From Bifidobacterium phasiani (GTDB lineage: Bacteria; Actinomycetota; Actinomycetes; Actinomycetales; Bifidobacteriaceae), in NCBI RefSeq assembly GCF_019331775.1, contig NZ_JAHBBD010000005.1, forward strand, positions 62,001 to 126,000: DNA of 64,000 nt. The letters run 5' to 3'. A model generated the notes under the pieces. That model saw only the letters and a program-made list of their open reading frames with translations. It was not told the DNA's origin and did no database searches. Below, piece by piece: positions 26,994-35,817 of this stretch (positions are counted from its first letter, which is position 1; every line of letters begins with the position of its first letter). The position numbers and the translations under genes were made by a program.

Positions 26994-27036
26994 TCACGGT
27001 CCCGTCCAGCGGAACGCAACAATCCAGGAGGTAGCA

Positions 27037-28317
27037 ATGAAGGTTCTGGTCATCGGATCGGGCGCCCGCGAGCATGCGATCGCCCATGCGCTGATGCGCG
27101 GCGGCAGCGTCGAGGAGGTCACCGTGGCCCCCGGCAACCCCGGCATGGAGCTCGACGGCATCCGCACCACCAGGATCGACCCGTCGAACCATGCGGCGAT
27201 GATCGATTTCGTGAAGAACAACGGGTACGACTGGGTGTTCGTCGGCCCCGAGGTCCCGCTGATCGAAGGCATCGTCGACGCCTTCGCCGAGGCCGGCATC
27301 AAGGCCTTCGGCCCGAGCAGGGCGGCCGCGCAGATCGAGGGCTCGAAGGACTTCGCCAAGCGCCTGATGGCGCGCCACGGCATCCCCACCGCGCAGTACC
27401 GCACGTTCGACGAGCTCGACCCGGCGCAGGCCTACGTGCGCGAGCACGGCGCGCCGATCGTCATCAAGGCCGACGGCCTGGCCGCCGGCAAGGGCGTCAC
27501 CGTGGCGATGGACGAGGCGACCGCGCTCGAGGCGCTGGAGGACATCTTCGTCGACCACCGCTTCGGCTCGGCCGGCGCCAAGGTCGTGATCGAGGACTTC
27601 CTGGAGGGCCAGGAGTTCTCGCTGATGAGCTTCGTCAACGGCACCGACTTCTGGCCGATGCCGATCTCTCAGGACCACAAGCGCGCCTACGACGGCGACA
27701 TGGGCCCGAACACCGGCGGCATGGGCGCCTACAGCCCGGTGCCGCAGATCGGCCGCGACGTGGTCGACGCCGCGATCGAGACGATCGTGCGCCCGACCGT
27801 CGAGGCGATGGCCGCCGAGGGCACGCCGTTCACCGGCATCCTGTACGCCGGGCTCATCGCCACCGCGGACGGCCCGAAGGTCATCGAGTTCAACGCGCGC
27901 TTCGGCGACCCGGAGACCGAGGTCGTGCTGCCCAAGCTCACCAGCGACCTCGGCGCCGCCATCGACGCGATCCTCAACGGCGGCGAGCCGGAGTTCGCCT
28001 GGGACGAGGAGCGCGCCACGCTCGGCGTCGTGCTCGCCTCCGACGGCTACCCCGGCAACGTCGTCAAGGGCGCCGCGGTGCCCGAAATCCCGGTCGACGG
28101 CGACAGCCACGTCTACTACGCGGGCGTGTCCGCCGCCGAGCACGGCGGGCTGATGGCCTCCTCCGGCCGCGTGCTGCTCGTGCAGGCCACGGCCGACGAC
28201 ATCAGGGCCGCGCAGGAGAAGGTGTACGGCATCGTCGACGCGCTCGACACCACCGGCATGTTCTACCGCCACGACATCGGTGCGAAGGCGCTGGCCGAGG
28301 CCGCGGCGCAGGAGTAG
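27037..28317 (+). CDS. purD: Phosphoribosylamine-glycine ligase (GAR synthetase)
   Basis: Joins glycine to phosphoribosylamine with ATP. The protein is 426 residues with the ATP-grasp layout. Seen: MKVLVIGSGAREHAIAHAL, VFVGPEVPLIEGIVDAF, APIVIKADGLAAGKGVTVAMDE, ISQDHKRAYDGDMGPNTGGMGAYSP and EFNARFGDPETEVVLPKL. It is a stand-alone PurD rather than the fused eukaryotic form. ATG after GGAGG. It ends the purF-purM-purD unit and is followed by a long hairpin at 28365. Confidence 0.97.
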   Translation: MKVLVIGSGAREHAIAHALMRGGSVEEVTVAPGNPGMELDGIRTTRIDPSNHAAMIDFVKNNGYDWVFVGPEVPLIEGIVDAFAEAGIKAFGPSRAAAQIEGSKDFAKRLMARHGIPTAQYRTFDELDPAQAYVREHGAPIVIKADGLAAGKGVTVAMDEATALEALEDIFVDHRFGSAGAKVVIEDFLEGQEFSLMSFVNGTDFWPMPISQDHKRAYDGDMGPNTGGMGAYSPVPQIGRDVVDAAIETIVRPTVEAMAAEGTPFTGILYAGLIATADGPKVIEFNARFGDPETEVVLPKLTSDLGAAIDAILNGGEPEFAWDEERATLGVVLASDGYPGNVVKGAAVPEIPVDGDSHVYYAGVSAAEHGGLMASSGRVLLVQATADDIRAAQEKVYGIVDALDTTGMFYRHDIGAKALAEAAAQE

Positions 28318-28364
28318 CGGCGCGGAGGCCCGGCGGTTCTTCCGCATGGGCACGCCGGGCACGG

Positions 28365-28418
28365 CATACGGCAGTGGGCCCGAACCGAAGTATTCCGGTT
28401 CGGGCTCACTGCCGTATG
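28365..28418. terminator. Bidirectional terminator, purD and aldehyde dehydrogenase
   Basis: 22-base arms (28365-28386 and 28397-28418) pair fully apart from one G-U wobble, around a 10-base loop. It lies between convergent genes. Confidence 0.8.
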
Positions 28419-28440
28419 AGCCCCAGTCCGCCCGGGTCCG

Positions 28441-29841
28441 CTATCCGAGCCTGCCGATCACCTTGATCAGAAACTGCCGGAAGTCGTTGAACGGCGGGTA
28501 GACGAACCACAGCGTGTCCGGGAACATCGGCTTGCTGACCACCGTCTTCTTGTGGCTGAAGATGCGGAAGCCCTCCTTGCCGTGGTAGGCGCCCATGCCC
28601 GATTCGCCGGTGCCGCCGAACGGCAGCCGGCTGGAGATCAGGTGGCCCAGCGGCAGCGAGTAGCCGAGCGCGCCGGCGTTGACGTCGCGCTCGAACATCG
28701 CGCGGGTCCTGCGGTCGCGCGAGAACACGTAGGCGGCCAGCGGGCGGCTGCGTTCGTTGATGAAGCCGACCGCCGCGGCCGCGTCGTCGACCACGAGGAT
28801 CGGCAGGATCGGGCCGAAGATCTCCTCGCCCATCACCGGGGCGTCGGGCGAGGTGCCGAACAGCACGGTGGGCGCGATGTACCGGTCGTCGCGGTCGGTG
28901 CGACCGCCGCACACGATCTGCCCGGCCGGGTCGTCGCCGTCGCCCTCCTGCGGCAGCAGCCGGGAGAGCCGGTCGAAATGCCGCTCGTTGATGATGCGGG
29001 CGAAGCTGCGCGAGGCCTGCGGCTCCTCGCCGTAGAACTCGCCGACGGCCACGGCGATGCGTTCGGCGAGCACCTGCGCGATGTCGGGCGTGGCCAGCAC
29101 GTAGTCGGGCGCCACGCAGGTCTGCCCGGCGTTGGTGAACTTGCCCCAGGCGATGCGCCGCGCCGCGGTCGCCAGGTTCACGGTGCCGTCGACGTAGCAC
29201 GGTGACTTGCCGCCCAGCTCCAGCGTGACCGGCGTCAGGTGCTCGGAGGCGGCCTTCATCACGATGCGGCCCACGCGCCCGCCGCCGGTGTAGAAGATGT
29301 GGTCGAACCGCTCGGCCAGCAGGTCGGTCGTCTCCTGGGGGCCGCCCTGCACCACGGCGATGGCGCTGGTGTCCATGTACCGCTCGATCAGCTCGGCGGT
29401 CAGCTGCGAGATGTGCGGCGAGAGCTCGGAGGGCTTCAGGCAGATCGCGTTGCCGGCGGCGATCGCGTCGACCATCGGCTCGAGCGAGAGCAGCACCGGA
29501 TAGTTCCACGGCGAGATGATGAGCACCACGCCCTTCGGCTCGTTGATCGTCCAGCCGAACGCCGGCTGCAGCAGCCAGTGCATCGGCTTGGGGTGGCGGG
29601 CCGACCACAGGCGCATGCGCCGGCGGACGAACCTCGCCTCGTTGAGCACCAGGTCGATCTCCATGAGCAGCGTCTCGGCCGCCGGCTTGCCCAGGTCCGC
29701 GGCCACCGCGTCGACGATGGCCTGGCGGTTCTCGACGAGCATGCGCCGCAGCGCGTTGAGCTGCCCGCGCCGCCACGACAGCGGCTTGGTGACGCCGGCC
29801 TCGAAGGTCTCCCGCAGCCGGCCGACTACCTCGTGGGTCAT
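28441..29841 (-). CDS. Aldehyde dehydrogenase family protein
   Basis: NAD(P)-dependent aldehyde oxidation, 466 residues, class 3-like (fatty or aromatic aldehyde type). SPWNYPVLLSLEPMVDAIAAGN is the cofactor loop, VTLELGGKSP holds the general base Glu208, and FTNAGQTCVAPDYVL the nucleophile Cys242. The C-terminal tail HKKTVVSKPMFPDTLWFVYPPF is typical of class 3 and may sit at the membrane. ATG after GGGAGG. It starts 25 bases after the stop of the short-chain dehydrogenase, so the two probably form an operon for alcohol/aldehyde interconversion; the substrate is unknown. Confidence 0.92.
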   Translation of the reverse strand: MTHEVVGRLRETFEAGVTKPLSWRRGQLNALRRMLVENRQAIVDAVAADLGKPAAETLLMEIDLVLNEARFVRRRMRLWSARHPKPMHWLLQPAFGWTINEPKGVVLIISPWNYPVLLSLEPMVDAIAAGNAICLKPSELSPHISQLTAELIERYMDTSAIAVVQGGPQETTDLLAERFDHIFYTGGGRVGRIVMKAASEHLTPVTLELGGKSPCYVDGTVNLATAARRIAWGKFTNAGQTCVAPDYVLATPDIAQVLAERIAVAVGEFYGEEPQASRSFARIINERHFDRLSRLLPQEGDGDDPAGQIVCGGRTDRDDRYIAPTVLFGTSPDAPVMGEEIFGPILPILVVDDAAAAVGFINERSRPLAAYVFSRDRRTRAMFERDVNAGALGYSLPLGHLISSRLPFGGTGESGMGAYHGKEGFRIFSHKKTVVSKPMFPDTLWFVYPPFNDFRQFLIKVIGRLG

Positions 29842-29866
29842 GTCGTCCTCCCTTCCATGACGGCCG

Positions 29867-30703
29867 TCAGCGGCGGCCCGTGAAGTGGTCCATGCCCTCG
29901 TTCAGGCCGAAGACGCCGTAGATCGGGTCGGCGATCTTCGGCGGCAGCGCGGCCACCAGTCCGGCGACGGCCGCGAACGGCGGCATGATGAGCCGCTCGC
30001 GCCCCTTGGCGACGGCCTCGACGATCCGGTCGGTGACCTTCTCCTCCTTGAGGATGGGCAGCAGCAGCGGGAACTTGGTCGTCACGCCCTCGAACATGCC
30101 GGTGTCGATGTAGTACGGGCACACGACGAGCGTGCGGATGTGCGAGCCGGCCTTCTTGAGCTCGGCGCGCAGCGAGTTGGTGAAGCCGACGGCGGCGAAC
30201 TTGCTGGCCGCGTAGTCGGTCTGCCGGGCCACGGCCACGATGCCGGCCGCCGAAGCGACGGTGACGACCGCGGCGCGGCGCTGGCGTTTGAGCTCCGGCA
30301 GGAACGCCTTGGTGGTCCAGAACAGGCTGAGCACGTTCACCTCGAAGGTGCGCCGGATCTGCCGTTCGGTGAGTTCCTCGAACGGCGCGCCGGAGACCAC
30401 GCCGGCGTTGTTGATGAGCACGTTGACCTTGCCGAGCGCGGCGACGGTGTCGGCCGCGGTCTGCCGCACCGCCGTGCTGTCGGTGACGTCGACGGTGAAG
30501 GCGACGGCCCTGGGATGGGCCGGGTCGGCGCCGACCTGAGCGTTGGCCATGTCCGCGGTCGTGCGCGCGGCCTCGGCGTCGATGTCCCAGACGGCGACGG
30601 AGCCGCCCTCCTCCACGATGCGCAGCGCCATCAGGCGGCCGATGCCGGAACCGGCGCCGGTGACCACCACGCTGGCGCCTTCATAATACTGATGAGGTTT
30701 CAT
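29867..30703 (-). CDS. Short-chain dehydrogenase/reductase
   Basis: NAD(P)-binding oxidoreductase of the classical SDR family, 278 residues. The cofactor motif TGAGSGIG is at 15-22, NNAGVVSG follows, and the catalytic set includes the Ser in VASAAG and YAASK. VAFTVDVTDS supplies the adenine contact. The C-terminal PPFAAVAGLVAALPPKIADPIYGVFGLN resembles membrane-associated SDRs acting on long-chain or lipid substrates. ATG at 30701-30703 after AAAGGAG. First gene of a likely two-gene operon with the aldehyde dehydrogenase. Confidence 0.92.
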   Translation of the reverse strand: MKPHQYYEGASVVVTGAGSGIGRLMALRIVEEGGSVAVWDIDAEAARTTADMANAQVGADPAHPRAVAFTVDVTDSTAVRQTAADTVAALGKVNVLINNAGVVSGAPFEELTERQIRRTFEVNVLSLFWTTKAFLPELKRQRRAAVVTVASAAGIVAVARQTDYAASKFAAVGFTNSLRAELKKAGSHIRTLVVCPYYIDTGMFEGVTTKFPLLLPILKEEKVTDRIVEAVAKGRERLIMPPFAAVAGLVAALPPKIADPIYGVFGLNEGMDHFTGRR

Positions 30704-30741
30704 GTCAGCTCCTTTGCCAGACGAATCGAAGGAAATGCAAC

Positions 30742-30769
30742 GATGCCGACCGGCATGCCGGTCGGCATC
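30742..30769 (-). terminator. Palindromic terminator after the LTA-synthase-like gene
   Basis: A perfect 28-base palindrome, read outward from its GCATGC centre with arms GATGCCGACCGGCA. It lies 48 bases past the stop of the sulfatase-like gene, ahead of the dehydrogenase start. Confidence 0.6.
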
Positions 30770-30816
30770 ATCCCTGCCATCCATCGTAGCGCGGAACGGC
30801 GTGTTCCGGCGGCTTT

Positions 30817-32895
30817 CTACCGCGTTGGCGCGTCCATGAACCCGGTGTCCCTGAGGTAGTTGGAGCCGGCGGTGACGTCGTACTGGATGAGCAGGTAGTC
30901 CTCCAGCAGCTGCCGGGTCTGCTCGTCCATGTCGCTCTCCGCCATCGGGTCGCCGTCGGCGTCCAGGTAGATCGACTGGCCCTCGGGGATGCGGTCCCAG
31001 CCCTGGATGTTGTTGACGACCGGCGGCTCCATCGCCGAGACGTGCTCGTGCATCTGCGTGAGGAACGCGAGGAACGGCGAGACCTTGGCGTTCATGTGCT
31101 CCGCGGCCTGGGCGATGAAGAAGTTCGGCGACGTGTAGTCGCTGTCGTCGTTCTTCGCGCCGCTGCCCGCGGACGCCTGGTTCGACCAGATGAAATAGTC
31201 GGTCAGGTGCAGCGCGAGCGAGTTGTCGTCGTCCTCGCTGGCGGTCGAGTAGATGCCGGGCAGGTGGTCGCCGTAGAAGACGACGGTGACCGGCTTGTCC
31301 AGCTGGTCGAGCTCGTCGAGGAAGTCCTTGGTGGCCTCGTCGCTGATCGAGACGCCCTTGGCGTACGTCTCGATCGACTCGGTCTCGTCCTCGCCCAGCG
31401 GCTGGGAGGGGTCGGTGCTCTCCACCGTGAAGTCGTTGTCCCGGTACCAGTCGTTGTACGGCATGTGGTTCTGCATCGTGATGATCTGGATGAACTGGTT
31501 CGCGTCGGTGGACTCGATCTCCTCCAGGGCGCTGCGATAGGTCGCCTCGTCGGACACGTACGGCGAATCGTCGATCGTGTCCTGGTGGGCGATGATATCC
31601 TCGCCCTCCAGCGTGTAGAAGTGCGAGAACCCGAACTTCTCGTAGTTCGTCGCGCGCGAGTACATCGACGGCTCGTACGGGTGGAAGCCGATCGAGTTCT
31701 CGGCCGCGCCCCACATCTGGTTGACGGTCGGGGTCCAGTGCTGGCTCGGCACGAGCTGCTGGTACGGGCTGGTCAGCGACGAGTCGAAGTTCGCCATGCT
31801 CATGCCGCTCAGCCCCATGTACTCGAGATTCGCCGTGCCGCCGCCGTAGCCGGAGGACAGCATCAGGCCGCTGGTCGTGTTCTCCTTGATCTCGCGGACG
31901 TTCGGCATCGCGTCCTGGTTGAGCTCGAGGCCGGGCACGCGCGAGGGGTCGGAGAACGATTCGGAGAGCACGAACACCACCGTGCTCTCGTCCAGGTACT
32001 CGGAACGGGTCTCGTTGATGGCGTCGGCCGCCTGCCGGTAGCGCGCGGCGACCTCCTGCATCGTCTCCTCGCTGTAGTCCTCCGGCTCGTCCATGACCTT
32101 GGGGTTGAGCTGGCGCACGAACGCGACGACCGGACCGTTGCGCTGCGCGTCGTACACCGAATCCCACATCGACGGGGTGTCGCCGAGCGCGGACGAGACG
32201 GCGTTGGCCCACGAGCCGACGGTGCCCACCTGCATGGCGTACAGGCCGAACAGCATGCCCGGGCACAGGATCAGCAGCAGGCGGACGATCGCGTTCATCG
32301 CCGGGTTGGCGGTGCGGATCATCCGGCCGTGGCGGCCGTCGATGCGGTCGAGGACCACGAACAGCGCGACGAACACGGCGAACACCGCGACCGCGCCGAG
32401 GACGGCCCACTGCCACCCGGCGGGCATGAAGCTCATCAGGTTGCCGGTGTTCGACCCCAGGAAGCTCAGGTCCGAGGGCAGGATGGCCTCGTACCGGATG
32501 CCGACCTTGAAGTGCTCGATCACCGAGATGATCAGCGCGAGCGCGAGCACCACCGGCGTGGCCACCCAGAAGCGGTTGCACGCCATCAGCACGATGAGGT
32601 AGACGATGCCCACCAGCAGCATGTTGAGGATCAGCACGAAGTTGGCGTGTGTGAACATCTTGGCGATCATGTCGCCCAGGCCGACCAGCGGGCTGGACAG
32701 CTCGATGCGCGTGCTGTCCATCGTCACGCCCCACTGCAGGATGGCCACCGCCGCGAAGTCGAACACGACGAACAGCAGGGCGTACAGCCATCCGGGGAAC
32801 GGCCTGCGTTGCTTTGCCTTGGATTGGGGTGTCCGTGTGATGCTCAATTCCTCGATCACGTTCCCTTCAGTCGATTCGCTCATAGTGCACTTCAT
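30817..32895 (-). CDS. LTA-synthase/sulfatase family membrane protein
   Basis: Membrane enzyme related to lipoteichoic acid synthase, which transfers glycerol-phosphate from phosphatidylglycerol; 692 residues. Five membrane helices lie in the first about 230 residues, then an extracellular sulfatase-like domain from about 300. VVFVLSESFSDPS carries a metal-binding Glu; the catalytic Thr is in SSGYGGGTANLEYMGLSG; VVFYGDHLPGI and MQNHMPY provide the later metal and substrate residues. MSESTEG (32883) is an alternative start; neither site has an ideal ribosome-binding site. It stands alone. A polyglycerol-phosphate or related cell-wall polymer is the likely product. Confidence 0.88.
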   Translation of the reverse strand: MKCTMSESTEGNVIEELSITRTPQSKAKQRRPFPGWLYALLFVVFDFAAVAILQWGVTMDSTRIELSSPLVGLGDMIAKMFTHANFVLILNMLLVGIVYLIVLMACNRFWVATPVVLALALIISVIEHFKVGIRYEAILPSDLSFLGSNTGNLMSFMPAGWQWAVLGAVAVFAVFVALFVVLDRIDGRHGRMIRTANPAMNAIVRLLLILCPGMLFGLYAMQVGTVGSWANAVSSALGDTPSMWDSVYDAQRNGPVVAFVRQLNPKVMDEPEDYSEETMQEVAARYRQAADAINETRSEYLDESTVVFVLSESFSDPSRVPGLELNQDAMPNVREIKENTTSGLMLSSGYGGGTANLEYMGLSGMSMANFDSSLTSPYQQLVPSQHWTPTVNQMWGAAENSIGFHPYEPSMYSRATNYEKFGFSHFYTLEGEDIIAHQDTIDDSPYVSDEATYRSALEEIESTDANQFIQIITMQNHMPYNDWYRDNDFTVESTDPSQPLGEDETESIETYAKGVSISDEATKDFLDELDQLDKPVTVVFYGDHLPGIYSTASEDDDNSLALHLTDYFIWSNQASAGSGAKNDDSDYTSPNFFIAQAAEHMNAKVSPFLAFLTQMHEHVSAMEPPVVNNIQGWDRIPEGQSIYLDADGDPMAESDMDEQTRQLLEDYLLIQYDVTAGSNYLRDTGFMDAPTR

Positions 32896-33096
32896 CTGCC
32901 GCGCGGCGTCCTTTCCTCACGCATACGGTCACCATTGTGCGCGACCATGCTGGGAAGGGCCCCGTCGGCCCCGTCTTTCTTTACGATTGTTGCCAAAACA
33001 CCAAGATAATAGCCGGTCGCGCGGCCATGCCCCCTTGCATGCCCTGATTTTTCCCTGAGCCGGCATCGGCCGACCGGCCCGCGCGGCCGATGCCGG

Positions 33097-33474
33097 CTAC
33101 CGGCAGTCCGGGCACAGGCCGAACACCTCGACCGTGTGCGACTGGACGGTGAAGCCGTGCGCGTCCGCCACGCCGCGCAGCCACGACTCGCTCGGCGGCT
33201 CGATCTCCACCGTCCTGCCGCAGCGCACGCAGACCAGATGGTGGTGGTGCCCGTCGTCGCCGCACAGGCGGAACAGCTGCTGGCCGTCGAGGCGGATCGT
33301 GTCCGCCTGCCCGGAATCGGCGAGCGCGTTGAGCTGGCGGTAGACCGTGGCCAGGCCGATGTGCATGCCGTGCTCCTCCAGCAGCCGGTGCAGGTCCTGC
33401 GCCGAGATGAACTCGTCGCAGCGGCGCAGCGCCTCGCGGATCGCGTCCTTCTGTCGGGTCTGCCGCTCGGCCAT
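33097..33474 (-). CDS. Fur family regulator, probably Zur
   Basis: Metal-sensing repressor, 125 residues. The winged helix covers QKDAIREALRRCDEFISAQDLHRLLEEHGMHIGLATVYRQLNALADSGQ. The metal domain has GDDGHHHHLVCVRCGRTVEI and ends VEVFGLCPDCR, so the two CxxC pairs of the structural zinc site are present. The short length and GLCPDC end resemble zinc-responsive Zur rather than iron Fur, but this is inference. The start is set at MAERQTRQ with GGAGGGG upstream. No metal transporter genes are in the window. A GC palindrome (33059-33097) overlaps the stop codon. Confidence 0.88.
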   Translation of the reverse strand: MAERQTRQKDAIREALRRCDEFISAQDLHRLLEEHGMHIGLATVYRQLNALADSGQADTIRLDGQQLFRLCGDDGHHHHLVCVRCGRTVEIEPPSESWLRGVADAHGFTVQSHTVEVFGLCPDCR

Positions 33475-33497
33475 GTCCTGTCCCCTCCTCATACGGC

Positions 33498-33559
33498 GTC
33501 CCGTCGCCGGCGCCGGACGTCCGCGGCGATGTGCCGCGTGCCGGCGCCGACGGCGGGAC
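33498..33559 (-). terminator. purE-purK terminator hairpin
   Basis: 19-base arms 33498-33516 and 33541-33559 pair with two mismatches around a 24-base loop, between the purK stop and the start of the regulator gene. Confidence 0.55.
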
Positions 33560-33577
33560 CATGTTCGCGGCCGGCGG

Positions 33578-34747
33578 CTACCTCAGGTCGTCCCAGCAGC
33601 CGGTGGCCTCCAATGCCCGCGCCGCCGCGTCGGTGTCGTCGGCGAGCACGGTGATGTGCCCCATTTTACGGTCGTGCTTGACCTGGGCCTTGCCGTAGTC
33701 GTGCACGTTCCATTCGGGATGCCCGCCGATCAGCGCGCGCGTCGGGGCCACGTGCTGGCCGAGCACGTTGACCATCACCGCGGGGCTGAGCAGCCGGGGC
33801 TGCGGCAGCGGCCAGCCGGCGATGCCGCGGATGTGCGCGTCGAACTGGTCGATCGAGCACGCCTCGATCGTGTAGTGGCCGGAGTTGTGCGGGCGCGGCG
33901 CCAGCTCGTTGACCAGCACGCGGCCGTCACGGGTGACGAACAGCTCGATGGCCAGCGTGCCGGCGAGCCGGAAGCCGCCGGCGAGCGTGAGCGCCAGCTC
34001 GTGGGCCCGGGCCGCGACCTCGTCCGGCACCTCGGCGGGCGCGATGGTCATGTGCAGGATGTTGTTGCGGTGCACGTTGCGCACGATCGGGAACGTCACG
34101 TAGTGCTCGCCGTCGCCGGACACCAGGATCGAGGCCTCGAACGCGAAGTCCACGAACCCCTCGAGGATGGCCTGCGGGAAGTCGTCGTCCGGCCAGACGG
34201 CCGCGAGGTCGTCGGCGGAGCGCAGCACGATCTGCCCGTGGCCGTCATAGCCGCCCTCGCAGGTCTTGAGCACGGCCGGGTAGCCGAGCTCGGACAGCGC
34301 CGCGTCGAGTTCGGCCCGATTGCCCACCGCGCGCCACGGCGCGGTCTCGATGCCGTGGCGGTTGACGAAGCTCTTCTCCGCGATGCGGTTCTGCGTGACG
34401 CGCAGCAGGTCGGTGCCCTGCGGCACCGCGCACCGGCCCTCGCCGACGCCGCGCACCTCGTCGAGGGCGTCGGCGTCCACGTTCTCGAATTCGTAGGTGA
34501 GCACGTCGCTTTTGGCGGCGAGCTCGCGGATCGCGGCCTTGTCGTCGTAGTCGGCCACGATCTGGAAGTCGCCGACCTGCGCGGTCGGGCAATTAGGGGT
34601 CGGGTCGAGCACGCCGACGCGGAAGCCCATGTACTTGGCGGACAGCGCCATCATGCGGCCGAGCTGGCCACCGCCGACGATGCCGATCGTCGATCCGGGC
34701 ATCAGGCGCGACACCGCGCCGCGGGTCTCGTCACACAAGCTGGGCAT
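33578..34747 (-). CDS. purK: N5-carboxyaminoimidazole ribonucleotide synthetase
   Basis: ATP-grasp enzyme that carboxylates AIR to N5-CAIR with bicarbonate. The protein is 389 residues. [30 protein letters not shown] is the N-terminal fold, then [29 protein letters not shown] and [19 protein letters not shown], the PurK-specific ending. The reading overlaps purE by 17 bases, so translational coupling is likely. The first 18 residues before STIGIVGGG are extra; GTG or ATG starts nearer the core cannot be ruled out. Confidence 0.96.
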   Translation of the reverse strand: MPSLCDETRGAVSRLMPGSTIGIVGGGQLGRMMALSAKYMGFRVGVLDPTPNCPTAQVGDFQIVADYDDKAAIRELAAKSDVLTYEFENVDADALDEVRGVGEGRCAVPQGTDLLRVTQNRIAEKSFVNRHGIETAPWRAVGNRAELDAALSELGYPAVLKTCEGGYDGHGQIVLRSADDLAAVWPDDDFPQAILEGFVDFAFEASILVSGDGEHYVTFPIVRNVHRNNILHMTIAPAEVPDEVAARAHELALTLAGGFRLAGTLAIELFVTRDGRVLVNELAPRPHNSGHYTIEACSIDQFDAHIRGIAGWPLPQPRLLSPAVMVNVLGQHVAPTRALIGGHPEWNVHDYGKAQVKHDRKMGHITVLADDTDAAARALEATGCWDDLR

Positions 34748-35228
34748 TGGATTCGGCCACCTTCTGCTTGAGTCCGTCGCGGTACGCCTGCAGCTTGTCG
34801 GCCAGCGCCTGGTCGGTGGTCGACAGGATGCTCACGGCGAGCAGGCCGGCGTTCGTCGCGCCGGAGTTGCCGATGGCCGTCGTGGCCACGGGGATGCCGC
34901 CGGGCATCTGCACGATCGACAGCAGCGAATCCCAGCCGGAGAGCGCGCGCGACTGGACCGGCACGCCGATCACCGGCAGCGTGGTCTGGGCCGCGACCAT
35001 GCCGGGCAGGTGGGCGGCCCCGCCGGCGCCGGCGATGATGACCTTGAGGCCGTTGGCGCGGGCGTTGTGCGCGAACTCGGCCATGAGCTCGGGCGTGCGG
35101 TGCGCGGAGATCACCTGCTTGATGTAGGGGACCCCGAACTGGTCGAGCATCTCGCATGCGTGCTGCATCGTCGCCCAATCGCTCGCCGAGCCCATGATGA
35201 CCGCGACCTGCGGCGTGTTGTCTGCCAT
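34731..35228 (-). CDS. purE: N5-CAIR mutase
   Basis: Class I PurE, moves the carboxyl group of N5-CAIR to give CAIR. The protein is 165 residues. [28 protein letters not shown] and [11 protein letters not shown] are the family motifs; [25 protein letters not shown] and [13 protein letters not shown] contain the nucleotide-binding loops. It is paired with PurK downstream, the standard bacterial two-enzyme route. The upstream 590 bases to the next gene hold only repeats and the promoter. Confidence 0.97.
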   Translation of the reverse strand: MADNTPQVAVIMGSASDWATMQHACEMLDQFGVPYIKQVISAHRTPELMAEFAHNARANGLKVIIAGAGGAAHLPGMVAAQTTLPVIGVPVQSRALSGWDSLLSIVQMPGGIPVATTAIGNSGATNAGLLAVSILSTTDQALADKLQAYRDGLKQKVAESNAQLV

Positions 35229-35621
35229 AGAAACCTCCCGAAATCGAAGCCGTGCCGCGCATGGGCGGCGTCGGATACGTTCCCACTCTACCGTCGGGTT
35301 GCGTCAACCCGCATGGTTGCAGCCGTCCGGGCCGGTGTCCGGCGACCGGGCGGGACCGCGGCGCCCAATGCGAGCGGCGTCCGGCTTCGGCTCCGATGCG
35401 CCGCCGGAATATCGACGTGCGGCGTCCGCGTGGGCGGCGCGCCGGCCGCACAATGTGCGCCACGGCGGCGTCTGGGCAGGCGGCACCCGCGCAAGGCATG
35501 CCCGGCGCCCACGCGGAGTCGCGTCGGCGACGCCGAATCCGCCCGTCGGAACGGGAGCCGACCTCTCGCGGGCATCCGGCGGCCGGTCTCGGAGAGGCCG
35601 CTGACGGGGTTTCTTGGTTAT
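35229..35621. other. Intergenic stretch upstream of purE
   Basis: About 390 bases without a supported gene. On the minus strand TAGAGT near 35286-35291 could be the purE -10 box. A GCACAATGTGCG string is at about 35446-35457; variants of it form the arms of the long palindromes elsewhere. Confidence 0.35.
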
Positions 35622-35791
35622 CTGTAGACGATTTGGGGGTCTGCGGACACCCAATTGCGCTACGTGAGGCAGCCTGGACGCCCCACCCCGGGTAGCGGGC
35701 GCGGAATTCCGCCATCGATACTCCAGGTCTTCGGGAAAGGCTGCCTCGCGTAATGCAGATAGGTGTCTGCAGACCCCCAAATCCACTACAG
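35622..35791. repeat. Imperfect 54-bp inverted repeat
   Basis: Arms 35622-35675 and 35738-35791 are equal in length and match as reverse complements at 45 of 54 positions by eye, around a 62-base centre. They share ATTTGGGGGTCTGC and GAGGCAGCCT. No transposase is between them. It could be a remnant of a small mobile element or a large structured RNA. It abuts the 3' end of the quinone oxidoreductase gene. Confidence 0.7.
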
Positions 35792-35817
35792 CTAGTGCAG
35801 ATAGAAGGCCTCCGGAC

